Source of the DNA: Xiphias gladius
Taxonomy: Eukaryota > Chordata > Actinopteri > Istiophoriformes > Xiphiidae
NCBI RefSeq assembly: GCF_016859285.1
Contig: NC_053401.1
Location: 6,888,469-6,952,468, forward strand
Direction of reading: 5' to 3'
DNA length: 64,000 nucleotides
Made by a program: the position numbers and the translations under genes. The notes beneath the pieces are model-generated. The model was not told the origin of the DNA, did not search any database, and saw only the letters and a program-made list of their open reading frames with translations. How positions within the stretch are numbered: the stretch's first letter is position 1; the number at the start of each line of letters is the position of its first letter. Below, piece by piece: positions 34,588 to 58,590 of this stretch.

Positions 34588-37500
34588 ATGTTGGCATCAG
34601 GGGTTGTCAGCATGACAGCAGGCTCCAGAGGGAAGGTCAGGTCTCTGGTCTCTCTGACCAGGAGACTGTCCGCCGGCCAGCGCGGCTGCCCGGATACAAC
34701 TCACCGCCCTCCGCCCGAAACCTCCGCTCGCCTCCCGGACAGCGAGCCGGCCCCGGCGGAGGAACGGGGCAGGAGAGCCCGAAAGGACCCCAGCGGCTGC
34801 TCCGTGTTCCTCTTCCCCGGGCAGGGCAGCCAGTTTGTGGGCATGGCTAGAGGGCTTTTAAAGTACCCCAACGTTAAAGACATGTTTACGGTTGCCCAGA
34901 AGATCCTCGGGTACGACCTGCTGTCTCTGTGCCTGGAGGGACCCGAGGAGGAGCTGATGAAGACGGTCCACTGTCAGCCGGCGGTGTTTGTCACCTCCCT
35001 GGCTGCGGTGGAGAGGCTCAACCGCGAAAACCCGAAGGTAGCCGTCAGATAACGATTAGTCGACTAACCTGCAGTCGATTGATAGGGAATTGTCAACTAC
35101 TATTCTAACTGATTAAGCGTTTTAAGTGATTTTTTCAGTTCAAGTGAAGTGACACCATGGCTTGTGGAAACTTGTCTGATGAGTGCATTAGGGCCGCAAC
35201 TAAGGATTATTTTCATTATCGATTAATCTGCCGTTTTTTTTAAATTAATCATGTCTATAAAATGTCAGAAAATAGTTAAAAAAAAAAAAAAAAGCCTGTT
35301 ATTATTTCCCATACCATGGTGGCATCTTTAAATATCATGTTTTGTCCGTCCAATTGTCCAAATGCCAAAGACATTCACTTGTACTACTAATGTGTGGCAA
35401 AAAAAAGCATCAAATCCACACATTTGAGAAGCTAGAAACCAAAAATATTTGACATTTCTGCTTGAAAATTGATTAATCGTTTTAGTCTATTTAACAGAAT
35501 AGTTGCCAATTAACTGATTAACTGACTAATCATTACAGCTCAGGGTACATGATAAACTGTGATGGGTATTTTCACTTTTGGATGAAGTTTTGTAAACCTA
35601 ATAATTAATCGACGTGGAATGCCTATGAAAATAATCTTAACCCTATAATTATTAATAATAACGTGATATTCAGTGGTGAAAGAAGTATTTCAGTGTTTTA
35701 CTTAAGTAGCAATACCGCAATATAAAAACACTCCATTGCAACCAAAATTCTTGCATTTAAAATCTTACTGAAGTCAAAGTACAGCAGTATCAGCAGCAAA
35801 ATGTAGTCAAGTATCAGAAGTACGCTTTGTATTTCTCATTTTTTCCGACCGACAGTCTTAAACCTAAAGATGTTCAATTTACAATGATACAAAACCAAAA
35901 AAAAGCAGCAACTTGTAACATTTCGGAATCTGGAACCAGATCTCATTTGTCATTTTTTGCTTGATATATTACGTAAATGATCAACTGATGGTCAAAATTG
36001 TTTTTGATTAATCTTCTGACATTCGATTGAGAGACTTAGTTGTTTCACCATTAATACATTAGAACATTATTACTGAGGCGTCATCTTCTTTTTCTTTGCC
36101 AATTTCTTTATACGTCTGTCCACAGGCCATTGAGACGTGTGTTGCCGCTGCAGGTTTCAGCGTCGGAGAATTTGCTGCGCTGGTCTTTTCTGGTGCCATG
36201 AACTTTGCAGAGGGTAAACATGACAGATTTCCTGTCTCGTGCAGGACAAAGCTGTAGCTCGGTTAACGACGCTGGCAACAAATCAGCATAGGCACCAGTG
36301 TTGGCGAGTGTGCCACGTTCACCCTTGCTGTGTCTTCTAGCTCTGTATGCGGTGAAGGTGCGCGCGGAGGCCATGCAGAGAGCATCAGAGCTGGTTCCCA
36401 GTGGGATGCTGTCGGTCATCGGTCGACGTCAGGCTCAGTATAAATATGCTTGTCTGCAAGCTAAAGAGCACTGCAAGAGCCTGGGGATCGAGGAGCCGGT
36501 GTGCTCTGTGGCCAACTATCTGTTCCCTGACGGCAGGGTCATCGCAGGGCACCAGCAGGTATGGAGTAATACAGCGGTACAAGTAATACAGCTGTTACCA
36601 CCAGTTGCATGTGTAGGCGGGACAGGTAGGGGTATGTGCTTTGAGTCTCGGGTGTCGGAGCTGCTCTGGGCTCCTCTCGTGATCTCCCTTTTAAGCAGAG
36701 GTGCGTTTTCTTCCCAGGCTCTGGACTTCCTCCGCCGGAACTCCAGACGCCTCGAGTTCACGAGGACCAAGCCTGTCCCAGTAAGCGGAGCTTTTCACAC
36801 TGAGCTGATGGCGTCGGCTACCGAACCCCTCAGAGAGGTTCTCAGACAGGTGGAGGTCAGTCACACCGTTCCTGAGCCACGTATGCCCTTCGTGGTGTTA
36901 TTTATTTATTTATTATTTGTTTTTCGTTTTTTTTTGTCCTCTCCACGAAGGATCACAAGATGATGTTAAAGGGTCATGAGAGGATTCTCAGGGCAGGAAA
37001 TAGGAAAAGTATATCTATTGTGCTTCACAAAGTTATATTTATTTATCAGATCATTCTCTGATCGTTGCTTTCTTCTTGTGAAATACTGTAAAATATTTGT
37101 GAAATACTCAGGCCTGTAAAAAATATTCAAATGAAAAGGTCTAAGAAGGAACAATTGCCATTTGATTTAACTGCACACAACTCATAGACGTACACCCTGT
37201 GATGAGGTGTCACAAGAGGACTAACGAAGGTTAGAAAACACTGCTTTAATCGATGATAAAAAAATAATCATTCGTTGCAACCCTAAAACAAACTCATTTA
37301 ATCATTAACCTACCATTTTGTATTTTGGGAGGGGAAAAAATTATACTCACTGCCCCTTTCAATATTGATTCATTTCATCCACATGTCACATAATCATTTC
37401 TGACTCAACCTGCAGCCATTATGTTCAGCCACAACTCTTGGAAAAGTTGCACACCTCAGCTGCCTTAGTGCTTATCCCCTCACGCCCAGATTTTCCCTTC

Positions 37501-37780
37501 CGCTCAGGTGCGGCGTCCCGAGATCAACGTGTACTCCAACGTCGACGGCAAGCGCTACATGAATGAGAGCCACGTGCGCCGACACCTGGTGAAGCAGCTG
37601 GTGGCGCCTGTGAAGTGGGAGCAGACCCTGCACGAGATCTACGAGAGGACGCAGGGAGAGAGGTTCCCTCACACCTACGAGGTTGGCCCGGGTAAGCAGC
37701 TGGGTGCCACGCTGCAGAAGTGCAACATGAAGGCCTTCAAAACATACACAGATGTGCAAGTCACCGCTTATGAGGACTGA
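34588..37780 (+). CDS. mcat: Mitochondrial malonyl-CoA:ACP transacylase, five exons
   Basis: Exons: 34588-35037, 36126-36213, 36341-36558, 36718-36855, 37508-37780; 388 residues (human MCAT ~390). The enzyme moves malonyl from CoA to mitochondrial acyl carrier protein in type II fatty-acid synthesis. An Arg/Ser-rich N-terminus of ~40-65 residues without acidic clusters fits a mitochondrial presequence. The oxyanion-loop motif GQGSQ is at 78-82. The nucleophile motif GFSVGE places the active Ser at 162, and GAFHTELM places the catalytic His at 279. The C-terminus ends VGPGKQLGATLQKCN...AYED. A GTG at 34558 extends the frame upstream, but the ATG at 34588 fits the family. A polyadenylation signal lies at 37948-37953. 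Intron 1 is filled with palindromic repeats. The neighbour bik matches the human order. Confidence 0.96.
35190..35543 (-). repeat. Palindromic teleost repeat in mcat intron 1
   Basis: Begins 'agggccgcaactaagg attattttcat tatcgattaat' and ends with the inverted 'aactgactaatcatta cagctca'. The interior includes 'tctataaaatgtcagaaaat'. A further partial copy begins at ~35047, a few bases after the exon-1 donor, and another interior fragment lies at ~35860-36040. No coding capacity. Confidence 0.65.
35691..35835 (+). repeat. 'CAGTGGTGGAAGAAGTATT'-type repeat, partial, in mcat intron 1
   Basis: Reads cagtggtgaaagaagtattt, then 'ttacttaagtagcaatacc', 'cttgcatttaaaatcttac' and 'aagtatcagaagtac'. 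This is the 5' half of a fish repeat whose far end is ccaccactg. Other copies are at 44092-44790, 46857-46980 and 55767-56282. Confidence 0.6.
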
Positions 37781-37947
37781 TAACGCAGAGGCGTGGGCTC
37801 GGTGAATTAAAAACAACCGAGCAGGAGGAGGAAAAACAGGCCTCAGTGCTTATTTTATCTCAGCCATCCCGACCAGCAAGACCAGTAAAACCTGCAAGCT
37901 CCTGTGGTTGCTTCTTAAGGTCTTGTTTGTGTATAACTGTGTAATTA

Positions 37948-37953
37948 AATAAA
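37948..37953 (+). promoter_or_regulatory. mcat: mcat polyadenylation signal AATAAA
   Basis: Canonical signal 168 bases after the mcat stop, followed by a T run. mcat (+) and bik (-) are convergent, their stop codons 757 bases apart. Confidence 0.65.
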
Positions 37954-38536
37954 TGCTTCTTTTTTTTTTAATTATTATTAATGAGACTGCAACACGTTGT
38001 CATCATTAATTTTATTTGCATTGTGTGAAAAGCAGTTTCAAATCTGCAACAGAAAGTCCAGCTCCCTTCATTTTCTATTAAGCCACGCTAAATATCGTCT
38101 GTAAAAAAAACAAAAAAAAAACGGTTTGGCCTCTTAAACCAGTAAGAAACAAATCTGGGTACAAAACACTGCAGGCCAGCAACAGTCCAGTCATGGAAAC
38201 ATGCTTTTGACATTGATGCAACTGTGAGCCCAACAGGTCGCTGCCACAATACGCTGGCCAACGCCTTGGGCAGTGCTGTAAAACTGATTTGAACAATATC
38301 CACATGCCCCGACAAGTTTTACGGAATATTTTTTACTTGTGTTTTTCAGCTATGTTGCGCAACACGTTGGTCCACAGTCATCAGTGTCGACTTCAATACC
38401 GCTCATTAAATTAGTATAAAAAGAGAAGTCAGGGTAAACAGCGGAAACAAATCAGTTAGCAATAATTGTCACGCATTTGCAAACATTCTTGGTCAATTAT
38501 TCAGTATATCGGCCGAAAAGACCTGCTTATGGCCCT

Positions 38537-40564
38537 TCAGGCTTTCCACTCCATCCACAGTGCACCGAAGAGGGTCACTGCAGCCACCAGTGCCACAGTC
38601 ACAGGGGTCCCTCTGGGCCAGCCAGTGCAGGTCATCGGTTTAAAATTGGACACCTGTGAAATGAGGCGTCATGAGTCACACCTGAACTGCTCCGAATATT
38701 TAGCTACTTTGGGGCAAAAAAAATTTGCAAAAGGTAAATACATATGGAATTGAGTTGTTATGTGTCTCAGTTTGGCGCAACGGGACATTTTGCTCACAGA
38801 AAAGGAATTTTTTTTTGCATGCGTATGAATCATGCCGTCCAATCGTAGCTTAGCAACTATATAACTGAGGTCTGTCAAGCTTTGGATCTCTCCACATGCT
38901 GAAACAGGGTGCATGGGGCTCTATTGAGAGCGATAATCGGCATCTGAAGCATTTGGAGGGTTCTGCGTTTTTCTTTTCAGCCTTTCAAAAAAAGGCAAAA
39001 ACACAGGAGCAAAAGTGTAAGGAATTAAAGTAAACAATAAAGTAAGGATTAAACGGCGCGTTTATCTGCTCTGATGTAAACTGCAAACATTAGCATGTCT
39101 GGCTATCTTCCTACCTCCAGTAGTAACCCAACTTTACATCCAAGGAGAAGGGCCGTATTAGATCCCTGTATTGTTTTGTGGGCTTACAGGTTACGCTAGA
39201 AAAATACCTGTCAGTGGATGCACTGTCGCATCCACTGTGTGGGACCTAAGATGCCACTATATCAGAGGTTAGAGTAACGTTGACAGCTCTGTCCTGCTCT
39301 TTATTGGTTTGGGGATGTTTACGTGTCCCCAACTCCAGCCAAACTTATGTTAGATGGCATTAATCACAATCATCAGTTAGTCCTCCTCTTCAAATCCTGT
39401 CAAATCTTTTCAAAATACAAACATAAATATAAGACTAATCACTATTGCTAGTCTTCTAGTCTGGGAACAGCTGGTCAGGATGCCGACGTTTTGCCTGGGA
39501 CATAGTGTTACAGCATTAGTTTCATGGTTGTACTACGACAACTGGATCCCAGACTTCGAGATAACGCCCATTCACTAAAAAAGGAATCGCTCGCCGAGCA
39601 CAAACACCGAAGAAGGTGTCCCAGCTTCCGCGTCGTGCCGTCCACTGCGTGCACGTGTGCGTTTCTTCAGCAGACGCATAGATTTTACATTGGGGTGACT
39701 TGACTTTCAAATCCCTTTTACTAGGCTTCGACATCCACCTACTTTAAACTTCATTACGTGACAGGCGTAGCAACGGTAAGTAAGGGGGGCAGGGCTTGGC
39801 GAAAGGTCGGTGGAGACGCATATATGATGCCATAGAAAACGGGTGTTACCCAGGCTGTCCAAGCCTCAGCTCTGAGGATCGCAGTGCTGGCTTTCCAGGC
39901 CTTCGCTGCAGCGGAGAGACCCTGGAAGCCCCAGAACTGGGCGTGGATGTCCCTGGGACAGAACAACAACCAGGTTACACCCAGTCACATAAAGATCTGA
40001 TGAGTGGAATAACACGAAAAAGGGGACTTTTTTTTTTTTTTTACCGATAGATGGTCCTGGTCAGTGCCTGAGCAGGTCTCAGCATGTGTAGAGGAGCTGG
40101 TAGCCAGTTTGGCTGTCTGCTGGTCCATTCCCAGTCCAGCTGGTCTCCAATTACAGCCAGCTGGTGGGCTAAAGCACGCGCAGTCCTGTCATTGATTCTG
40201 AATCAGGAAAACGCAGAGATTTGGTTCAGTTACTGATGGATCTGTCACACTGCGGGGGCAAAATGTTATCGGAAAAAAGCGAATTATTTCTTAATATTCA
40301 TCAAGCAAATAAAAAAAAACAAAGACAGGTGATTGTCCAAACAAAAGCCTTTTTTAGTGTTTGTTTTCGGTACAACTGATCTCGCATGGGCTGCTGCACG
40401 AAGCTCAGCCTGTCTGAACAGTGTGTTGTGAACAGTCACACCAGTGTGGGGACGGGCCCCTCGCTGTACCTGAGGTTACCGTCATACGGGTTGCCAGCGT
40501 CCGCCTCGCCAGGTCCAGCCCGGAGAGAGACGACACGACTCGGCTGTCTTGTTTGTTCCACCAT
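38537..40564 (-). CDS. bik: BIK, BH3-only pro-apoptotic protein, four coding exons
   Basis: Minus-strand exons, in transcript order: 40564-40470, 40197-40045, 39952-39850, 38653-38537; 155 residues (human BIK 160), phases consistent. BIK neutralises anti-apoptotic BCL-2 proteins, mainly at the ER and outer mitochondrial membrane. The BH3 motif is at residues 41-54 (LAHQLAVIGDQLDW), with the core L-x2-I-G-D-x-L-D. A C-terminal membrane anchor follows at ~132-151 (TPVTVALVAAVTLFGALW), ending in a short polar tail. Overall identity to mammalian BIK is low, so the call rests on the BH3, the tail anchor, the length and the mcat/ttll1 neighbours, which flank BIK in human. A minus-strand donor (gctgct|gtaagtac, exon ending at 41814) suggests a 5' non-coding exon at ~41.81-41.9 kb. 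Confidence 0.85.
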
Positions 40565-52257
<11,693 letters not shown>

Positions 52258-52379
52258 GGTGATATTGCTGACTCTAAATGATCTCCTGTGCAATATTACA
52301 AGGTCCACCAGTGGGGCAAGGGGGATTTAAAAAAAGGGCCGTCCAGACTTTTTTTAGCCCAACTATCCAATGGAGGACT

Positions 52380-52380
<1 letters not shown>

Positions 52381-52432
<52 letters not shown>
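52381..52432. repeat. CT microsatellite in the ttll1 3' UTR
   Basis: About 25 CT units, 124 bases after the ttll1 stop codon, so probably transcribed in its 3' UTR. Confidence 0.95.
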
Positions 52433-52433
<1 letters not shown>

Positions 52434-55400
52434 CATTTCACTGACTGAGGCACAGGGGGCAATAACCCTACTGCCGAAGGGGAGAGAAATCAACGATGGG
52501 GTAATATTTGGAGAGTTTAAAGGCCAGAGTTTGTGGCCGTTTGTATGAACGTGTAAACGAAAACGTGGAGGTTATGTGGGTATGAGGGTCAAGTCCGGGG
52601 GTATGGAGAAAAAAAGAGTGAGAGAAAAGAGATCTAACAAATAAAATAGGTATAAAGATATGATTTATGGATGGACAGTTGATAGATAGAATTAGCAGAA
52701 TTAAATGTATAACAACCCCAAAAATAGAAATGAATAATGATTTTTATATGTTCATGATCAGTATGTTTATGCAGGGCGGGGGTTCATTAAAGTTGATTCT
52801 ATTCAGTGCTGAACCCTGTTGCACTTTTTCACTTTATTTACTTCACTGGTATCCCGTGTTGCATTTTGAGTTGGACTGCTGACGTCATATCTGCTGCACA
52901 TGTTCAAATCTAACTTAAAATAATATTCCTGCAGCTTTCCCGCAGCTACTGACATGTTGAACCGCTGATGATGAATAAACACCCACATTTTAAATTCACT
53001 AATGGAGGGCTGAACAGTGTGGGCAAAAAAAGGAAACAAAAAAACATTGTGACATTTCATTTTCCTCTGGGTAAGTTGCAGTATTTTATGTTGCATACTC
53101 ACCGTGAACATTAAGCATTTAACTTCTGTTGAATTTATAACTAAAGCACAGATTACAGAGATTCTGCATAAGATAGGGCAGTTGTTGACTTTGATTAACA
53201 CTTTGCTTAAAAAAAAAAAAAAAAAAAAAAAAACTTCCCTCTAAAAGAAAGGGGCTAATTCTGTGAACTGGTGAGAGAAAAATGGTTAAAGATTCAAGAG
53301 AAAACAAAATGCTTTCACCAAATTGTGATAAAACAAAGCTAAATTACATTATTAATCAGATGGACTTGACTCTTTGCCTTTAACCTTGGTATTAAAAATT
53401 AGAAATGGGCTGGTTTTGATTTTCTGTCCAGCATTAAAATGGTTCACATAATGTATTTTGTCTTATTACATGACCTCCTTTTTGAATATTACAAATGCAA
53501 ATGGAACGATGTTGATGCTGAAACGGTATCGTTCAGCCCTACTCCGATGTATAAACTCATTTGGGGACTTGTGGAATTAAATGCTACTTTTGTACGAATA
53601 GTGTTTGTTGATTTTGCCTTGAAATAACAAACAGAAGAAAAATACTCTACTGATTATGTAACAGGCATCTTTGTTTGCTCTTTGTCAGTTTTTGTTCTTT
53701 ATAAAATTCCATTTCATGCTATGCTAACATGATTGAGTTGGGGTTTTTCATTTCTTGTCACTTCGCCGTAGTGAGGGCCCCCATAGCCTTTGATGAATCT
53801 AATCTGTCTGGAGTGTAGATTAATCAGAGGTAAGTCCTTCAAAAGGAGAAATGACCTCTACTCCTGTTTTCTTGCTGTTACTGCGGCAGTCAAGTAGGTC
53901 TCCTTTCCTTGACCTCGAGCGTTTGACACCGCCTCACCCTCGCCACCTTGTTGTTTCCTCCTCCGGTCCCGCAGCTGGTTACTACATGTAGGATAGCAGC
54001 TGGACAAGGCAAGTAAGTCATACACGTGTTGATCTGTGATCTCCAACCAAATTCCTCAAAAACATCTGATCTGTACTAGTTATTGTTGGGCAGTGAGACT
54101 TTACACGACCTCCTGTGCCAGAGAGCAAATTTACTGAGAGATGAAGTGAATTCTGAGGTGTATCCAGCGGATGTCAAATAAGGGCCTGGGTTGAAATGAA
54201 ATGGTTCCCACTGCTGGTTTTCTTTGTTGTTGTGATAAACTCTGCAGCTTGTGTCGGATCCACGACATAAAGAGCTTCTCGGTTTTTAGCTTTGAAGTAG
54301 TGACATTTCTCTGTGCGACAAACTCATCATTTCAGTTCATTTAGATTTTTGTCTCCCTTTCAATAAAATACCCATATTGGTGCTGTTCCTGACAATTTTT
54401 TTACATTTTAAAACAGGGTTAGGTGGAGAAATGTGGGTGAACTGGCCCTTTAAGACCTCGCCGCAGTTTGTTTATTGACAGCGCTTTCGAAGTGTTTAAG
54501 TCTCATTTACAAAACAGAACCTTTTTCTAAGCTGTGGACAGTTCTCACGTCCTCTCAGACTGCAAGTGATGAAGCAAAAAATAGCAATTTGAATATGCTA
54601 CTGTACATCTACGAGTATACATTAAACAACTCTGCATTAAATATGCCTCTGTTCAGATTACAGAATTAGTGAATGGCTTCTGCATGAGTAAAGAAAGTGT
54701 TTATATTTGCAGTGGAAGGAGTTAATTAAGAGGAACATAAGACGGCTTAACTTACTATTTCTTGCCTTTGAGTCTTTTTTCTTTATCACTCTCTCAGACA
54801 TTGAATTTGTGTTTGCATGCTGTCATCTTCATATATTTGTGCATGGGGAAACATGCTATCTTACAACAACGGTTGAGTTTGCACCTTAACATGTGCCACG
54901 ATTGCTCTGTTTTATATGACCTGTGACATCAAATAAACTCTGAGCTTATGAACATGGTTGCCATAGAGTGGTATTTTTTAAACCTCTACCAAGACTACAT
55001 TATCAAGTGGGCAAAGCGGGGCAAGGACCCCTGTGACTCCTTCATCATAACATCAAATCACTATATCAAAATCTAGTTTTAAAACCTTTATTTTCTAGTT
55101 GATATTGTCCTTACATGGTGCACATTCTTATTTGCGTTTCAATAAAAACAACATGTAGCAAACTCTCAGCAGACAGCGCTGGGTCTGTAACTGAAATATA
55201 ATGGTCTGCTGTGTGCACATCATGGGTATTTGAGGGTGATGGGGTACATACACAGTGCACACAGCGCATAGGGAACAAAGGGCCCCAAAGAAGCAAGAAA
55301 TCATCCGAATTCACCCTCTGATGATGAATGCATACTTTTAGGGAGTTTAAGAGAAATCCAACTAATTCTCATCTTACTGAAGACCCCTCGAAGCCTCTCT

Positions 55401-55766
55401 AGGGCCCCCTTGAGGTCCTCAGACCTCCGGTTGGGAACCATTCAAGGTGCCTCTGGATGAAGGGACCCAAAAAAAAAAAAAAAAGTTTTCAAGGGATGTG
55501 ACGTCAGACAGGCGCGCCTCTCCATAGTTTGCATGAAGCTAAAACGTCCTAGACAGCGCCAGAACGGAAATGTGGTTATGTCAAAATAAAGGTTTTGACA
55601 GGCTTTCGTGTTTGGTACGAGTTTGATGTTATATTTAGGTAACATAATCTATATTCAGTGATGGTTCAGTTGCGTTAAGTTACATTTAAGTAATGACTTT
55701 GTTACACTGTCTTTCTACTCTCACATATTTTTCTGGTATTTATTGTTACTTATGTATGTACCTTGC

Positions 55767-56282
55767 AGTGGTAGAAGAAAAACACAGATCCTATCTTTAT
55801 GTAAAACTGGCCATGCGACAATGTAGAAATAATTCAAGAACAAGATACCAGTAAAAGCCTTGCATTCAAAATCTTATGTATGTAAAAGTACAGACATATT
55901 TTTAGCATAATTTACATAAAATAACAGAAATAGGAATAACCATTCTGCCGCAGAATGGTTATTACTGATTCATAAACGTGTAAGAAACATTTGAATGGAA
56001 AAGGCATATGCCTATTATCAACATATGAGAGCATTATATGTTTAATTTGTTTGTCTTATATCTGTACCTATGCCACATTATTTATAAAGTACTTTTGTTT
56101 TGTATTTAAAATCTCAGTTTGCAATGTAACTAGTAACTGTAAAAAGGACAGTATCTACCTCTGAAATGTAGTGAAGTAGAAGTGTTAAGTTAAGCAGAAA
56201 ATAAAAATTCTCAATTTAATTCCAAATACCTCAATATTGTACTTATAGTACTTACTCTACTTTACTTTCCACCCTTGGTACT
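55767..56282 (+). repeat. 'AAGTATT'-type repeat, near full length
   Basis: Starts gcagtggtagaagaaaaaca and ends tactttactttccaccc, with 'gccttgcattcaaaatctta' and 'cctctgaaatgtagtgaag' inside. It is the most complete uninterrupted copy of this family in the window (~0.5 kb) and lies just upstream of the candidate exon at 56.4 kb. Confidence 0.6.
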
Positions 56283-56349
56283 TTGTATTACATAACAAAA
56301 TGCAACCTCCCTCGCCTTTGGTCTTATTTTGAAAATCTCGGCCGGATGT

Positions 56350-56501
56350 GCATTGCCGTACCGTGGTGTCAGTCAGTCGATCGATGGTGCCGCTGCTGAG
56401 CAGAGAAAAAAAACGGGCGAAAAGATTTGTAAATTGGCACCAAGAATAGAATTAATTCTTCAGTTAAACATAAACCCTCAAGAGGAATAAACCGGTTTCA
56501 G
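56350..56501 (+). other. Candidate 5' non-coding exon (possibly pacsin2)
   Basis: The sequence around gtgccgctgctgagcag, ending accggtttcag|gtaagttt, has a near-perfect splice donor after 56501 and no long frame. In human, PACSIN2 follows TTLL1 in the same orientation, and both may be plus here, so a non-coding first exon of pacsin2 is possible. No PACSIN coding exon is visible before the window ends. A GC box (gggcggggc) at 56979-56987 marks a second possible promoter. Confidence 0.3.
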
Positions 56502-57472
56502 GTAAGTTTAAAGTGAGACTTTTATATTGTTCATTTTAACTTTTTACTTTAGGGCCAGTGGCTAACATTAGAGCTAGGGGGGCTAACGTTAAAGTTAAGT
56601 TACTTCCCGGTGGGAGAAGGTGGATACTGTATTGGTTATCAAAACTTCAAATGGTTTAATTAAATGAAAGCTACAACAATGGCTGTGCGTGAGGCGTTTC
56701 ACATGTGTAATAAGATCTTAAACTGAAGTTTAACTAGTTCACCATTGACTGTATCTGTAGACACGGTTGGAGTAACTTGGGTATTTCAGAGTATTAGAAG
56801 TCCAAAGACTTAAGCTAGCACCGTTAGGTCGTAGTTTAGAAAATGCCACTGTAATTAATGTCCGACTTAACGTTGTTAGGAACCGGGCTACTTCATGCAA
56901 GTTCCCTCAAGACGTTTCACCCCAGCTGTCTAAGTCTTCGCCGGGAGACACTAGTGTTTCACTGCCCGGAGTGATAAAGGGCGGGGCGGGTTTCGCAAGT
57001 AAAGATAACGTCCTGGTTCGTGTCACATCATCCTGCATGTTGTGCTCACAACATGAAATATTTTATTGTTTTTCTGTTTAGAGAGCTGGTTCGGTTTCTG
57101 CTGCAACGTCGTGGCTGGCCACGCTCCGCGCTCCGTCCTGTCACTGTTGTTAAATTTGCGCAGTACTAGCGAGCGGCCAAGTTTCATTCCCGACGCTCGT
57201 AGCGGTCATTTAAACCCAAGTTAAATTTACAGAAAGAAACTGTGAGCTGCCCCATTAGACCCCGGCCGTTGGTAGCTGCAGTATTTTTTTTTTTTTTTTT
57301 TTTTTCCCTTTCACAGTAAGATCCTTGTCAGAACGAGGTAATTAATGACGTGAAGCAGGGAAAAGAGAACCTTGGCCTGTCCCCGGAGGATGACAAGAGA
57401 GCCAATATTCATGGTACTGTAATGGATCAGTGGAAGTTACCAGTCACCACAGTCATGCTTAGTGACACTGGG

Positions 57473-57474
57473 GT

Positions 57475-57514
<40 letters not shown>

Positions 57515-57593
57515 TGTTTATATCTATGTAGTTTGTGTTTGTAGAATGAGTAGTGTTGTAAGGATAAAGCAGCAGATGAGACGCTCTGTATAA

Positions 57594-57632
<39 letters not shown>

Positions 57633-57640
57633 GGGGGGGG
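57473..57640. repeat. Pair of GT microsatellites separated by ~85 bases
   Basis: TG/GT tracts at 57473-57511 and 57595-57630. The second runs into a G12 tract. Confidence 0.9.
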
Positions 57641-57894
57641 GGTTGCTCAGTCACAGAACCAAGTTAAACTTAGAATGGATATTCCAATTTAGGATGAAGC
57701 TGTTGTCCAGCAGGATTAATCATGTCATTCCTGCTGCCGCGGTGAGTCCCGTGGGTATGTTTGAACATGAACTACCTCCACCAAAGCTAGAATCCAAGGT
57801 TATGAGAAAGGGGGAAAGAATGATTATGACACGCCAATAAATTAATCACAGATCTGACTGCCCAAAATTGCTAAATGTGCTGTCCTAGCTGAAA

Positions 57895-58590
57895 CATTCA
57901 GTCGATTTTTTTTTTTGATCAGTTGATTGATGGGAAATTAAACTGCAGTTATTTTGATAATTGATTGAACATTAAAGTAATTTCTTTAAACATAAATGAC
58001 AAATAGTGACTGGTTTCCACAGCTCAAATGTAAGTATATTTTCTTAGTTTTCAGTGATGATAAACTGAATATCTTCAGGTTTTGGACTTGGTCAGGTAAA
58101 ACAAGCAATATGAATAAGTAAACTTGGGCTTTTTGGAAACTGTAATGGGCTTTTTTCCTCTATTTATAGACCAAATCTTAATCGATTTAAAGCTGAAAAA
58201 ATTATTCAGGTGACAGAAAATTATTCAGATACAGTTTTGATCCTCACTTAATTGTTTGGATTCACTTTTAGACAAAAATGCCAAACATTTGTTGGTGCCA
58301 GCTTCCTTAAATAGAGAATTTTCTGCTTCTCAGTTTTATGTTATTGTAAATTGAATATCTTTCGGTTTTGGGACTTTTCTGTTTTTTCTCGGTTTAATAT
58401 TATTGTTGAATTAATATATTTATATATATATTTTTTTAGACTATTGCTTGGATAAAACAAGGCATTTAAATATGTCACCTTGGGCTCAATGAAATTATAA
58501 TTGGCACTTTTCTGACATTTTATAGCTTAAGTGTTCAATAAAGAAAATAATCTAAACAGCTGTTAGTTGCATCTCTTATTCACAGGCCCT
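57895..58590. repeat. Diverged copies of the palindromic 'AACTAACGATTATT' repeat
   Basis: Words such as 'gttattttgataattgatt', 'gataaactgaatatcttca' and 'tttatagaccaaatctta' match the interior of the fish repeat at 35190-35543. Two tandem or nested fragments appear to be present. Boundaries are approximate. Confidence 0.5.

Larger units (their letters stand above)
52258..56349. other. ttll1 3' flank, no supported gene
   Basis: Contains a CT microsatellite (52381-52432), an A run (53211-53233), several AATAAA words (for example ~54363 and ~54932) that could end a long ttll1 3' UTR, and an old repeat at 55767-56282. Frames here are short and without family resemblance. The minus-strand frames at 52.8-53.3 kb show no splice support. 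Confidence 0.4.

Noticed and set aside
52803-53307. Minus-strand frames in the ttll1 3' flank
   Set aside because: Low-complexity poly-Phe from an A run and no family resemblance.
57350-57413. Short open frame KQGKENLGLSPEDDKRANIHG
   Set aside because: Sensible composition but no ATG and an upstream in-frame stop; kept only as a possible non-coding exon.
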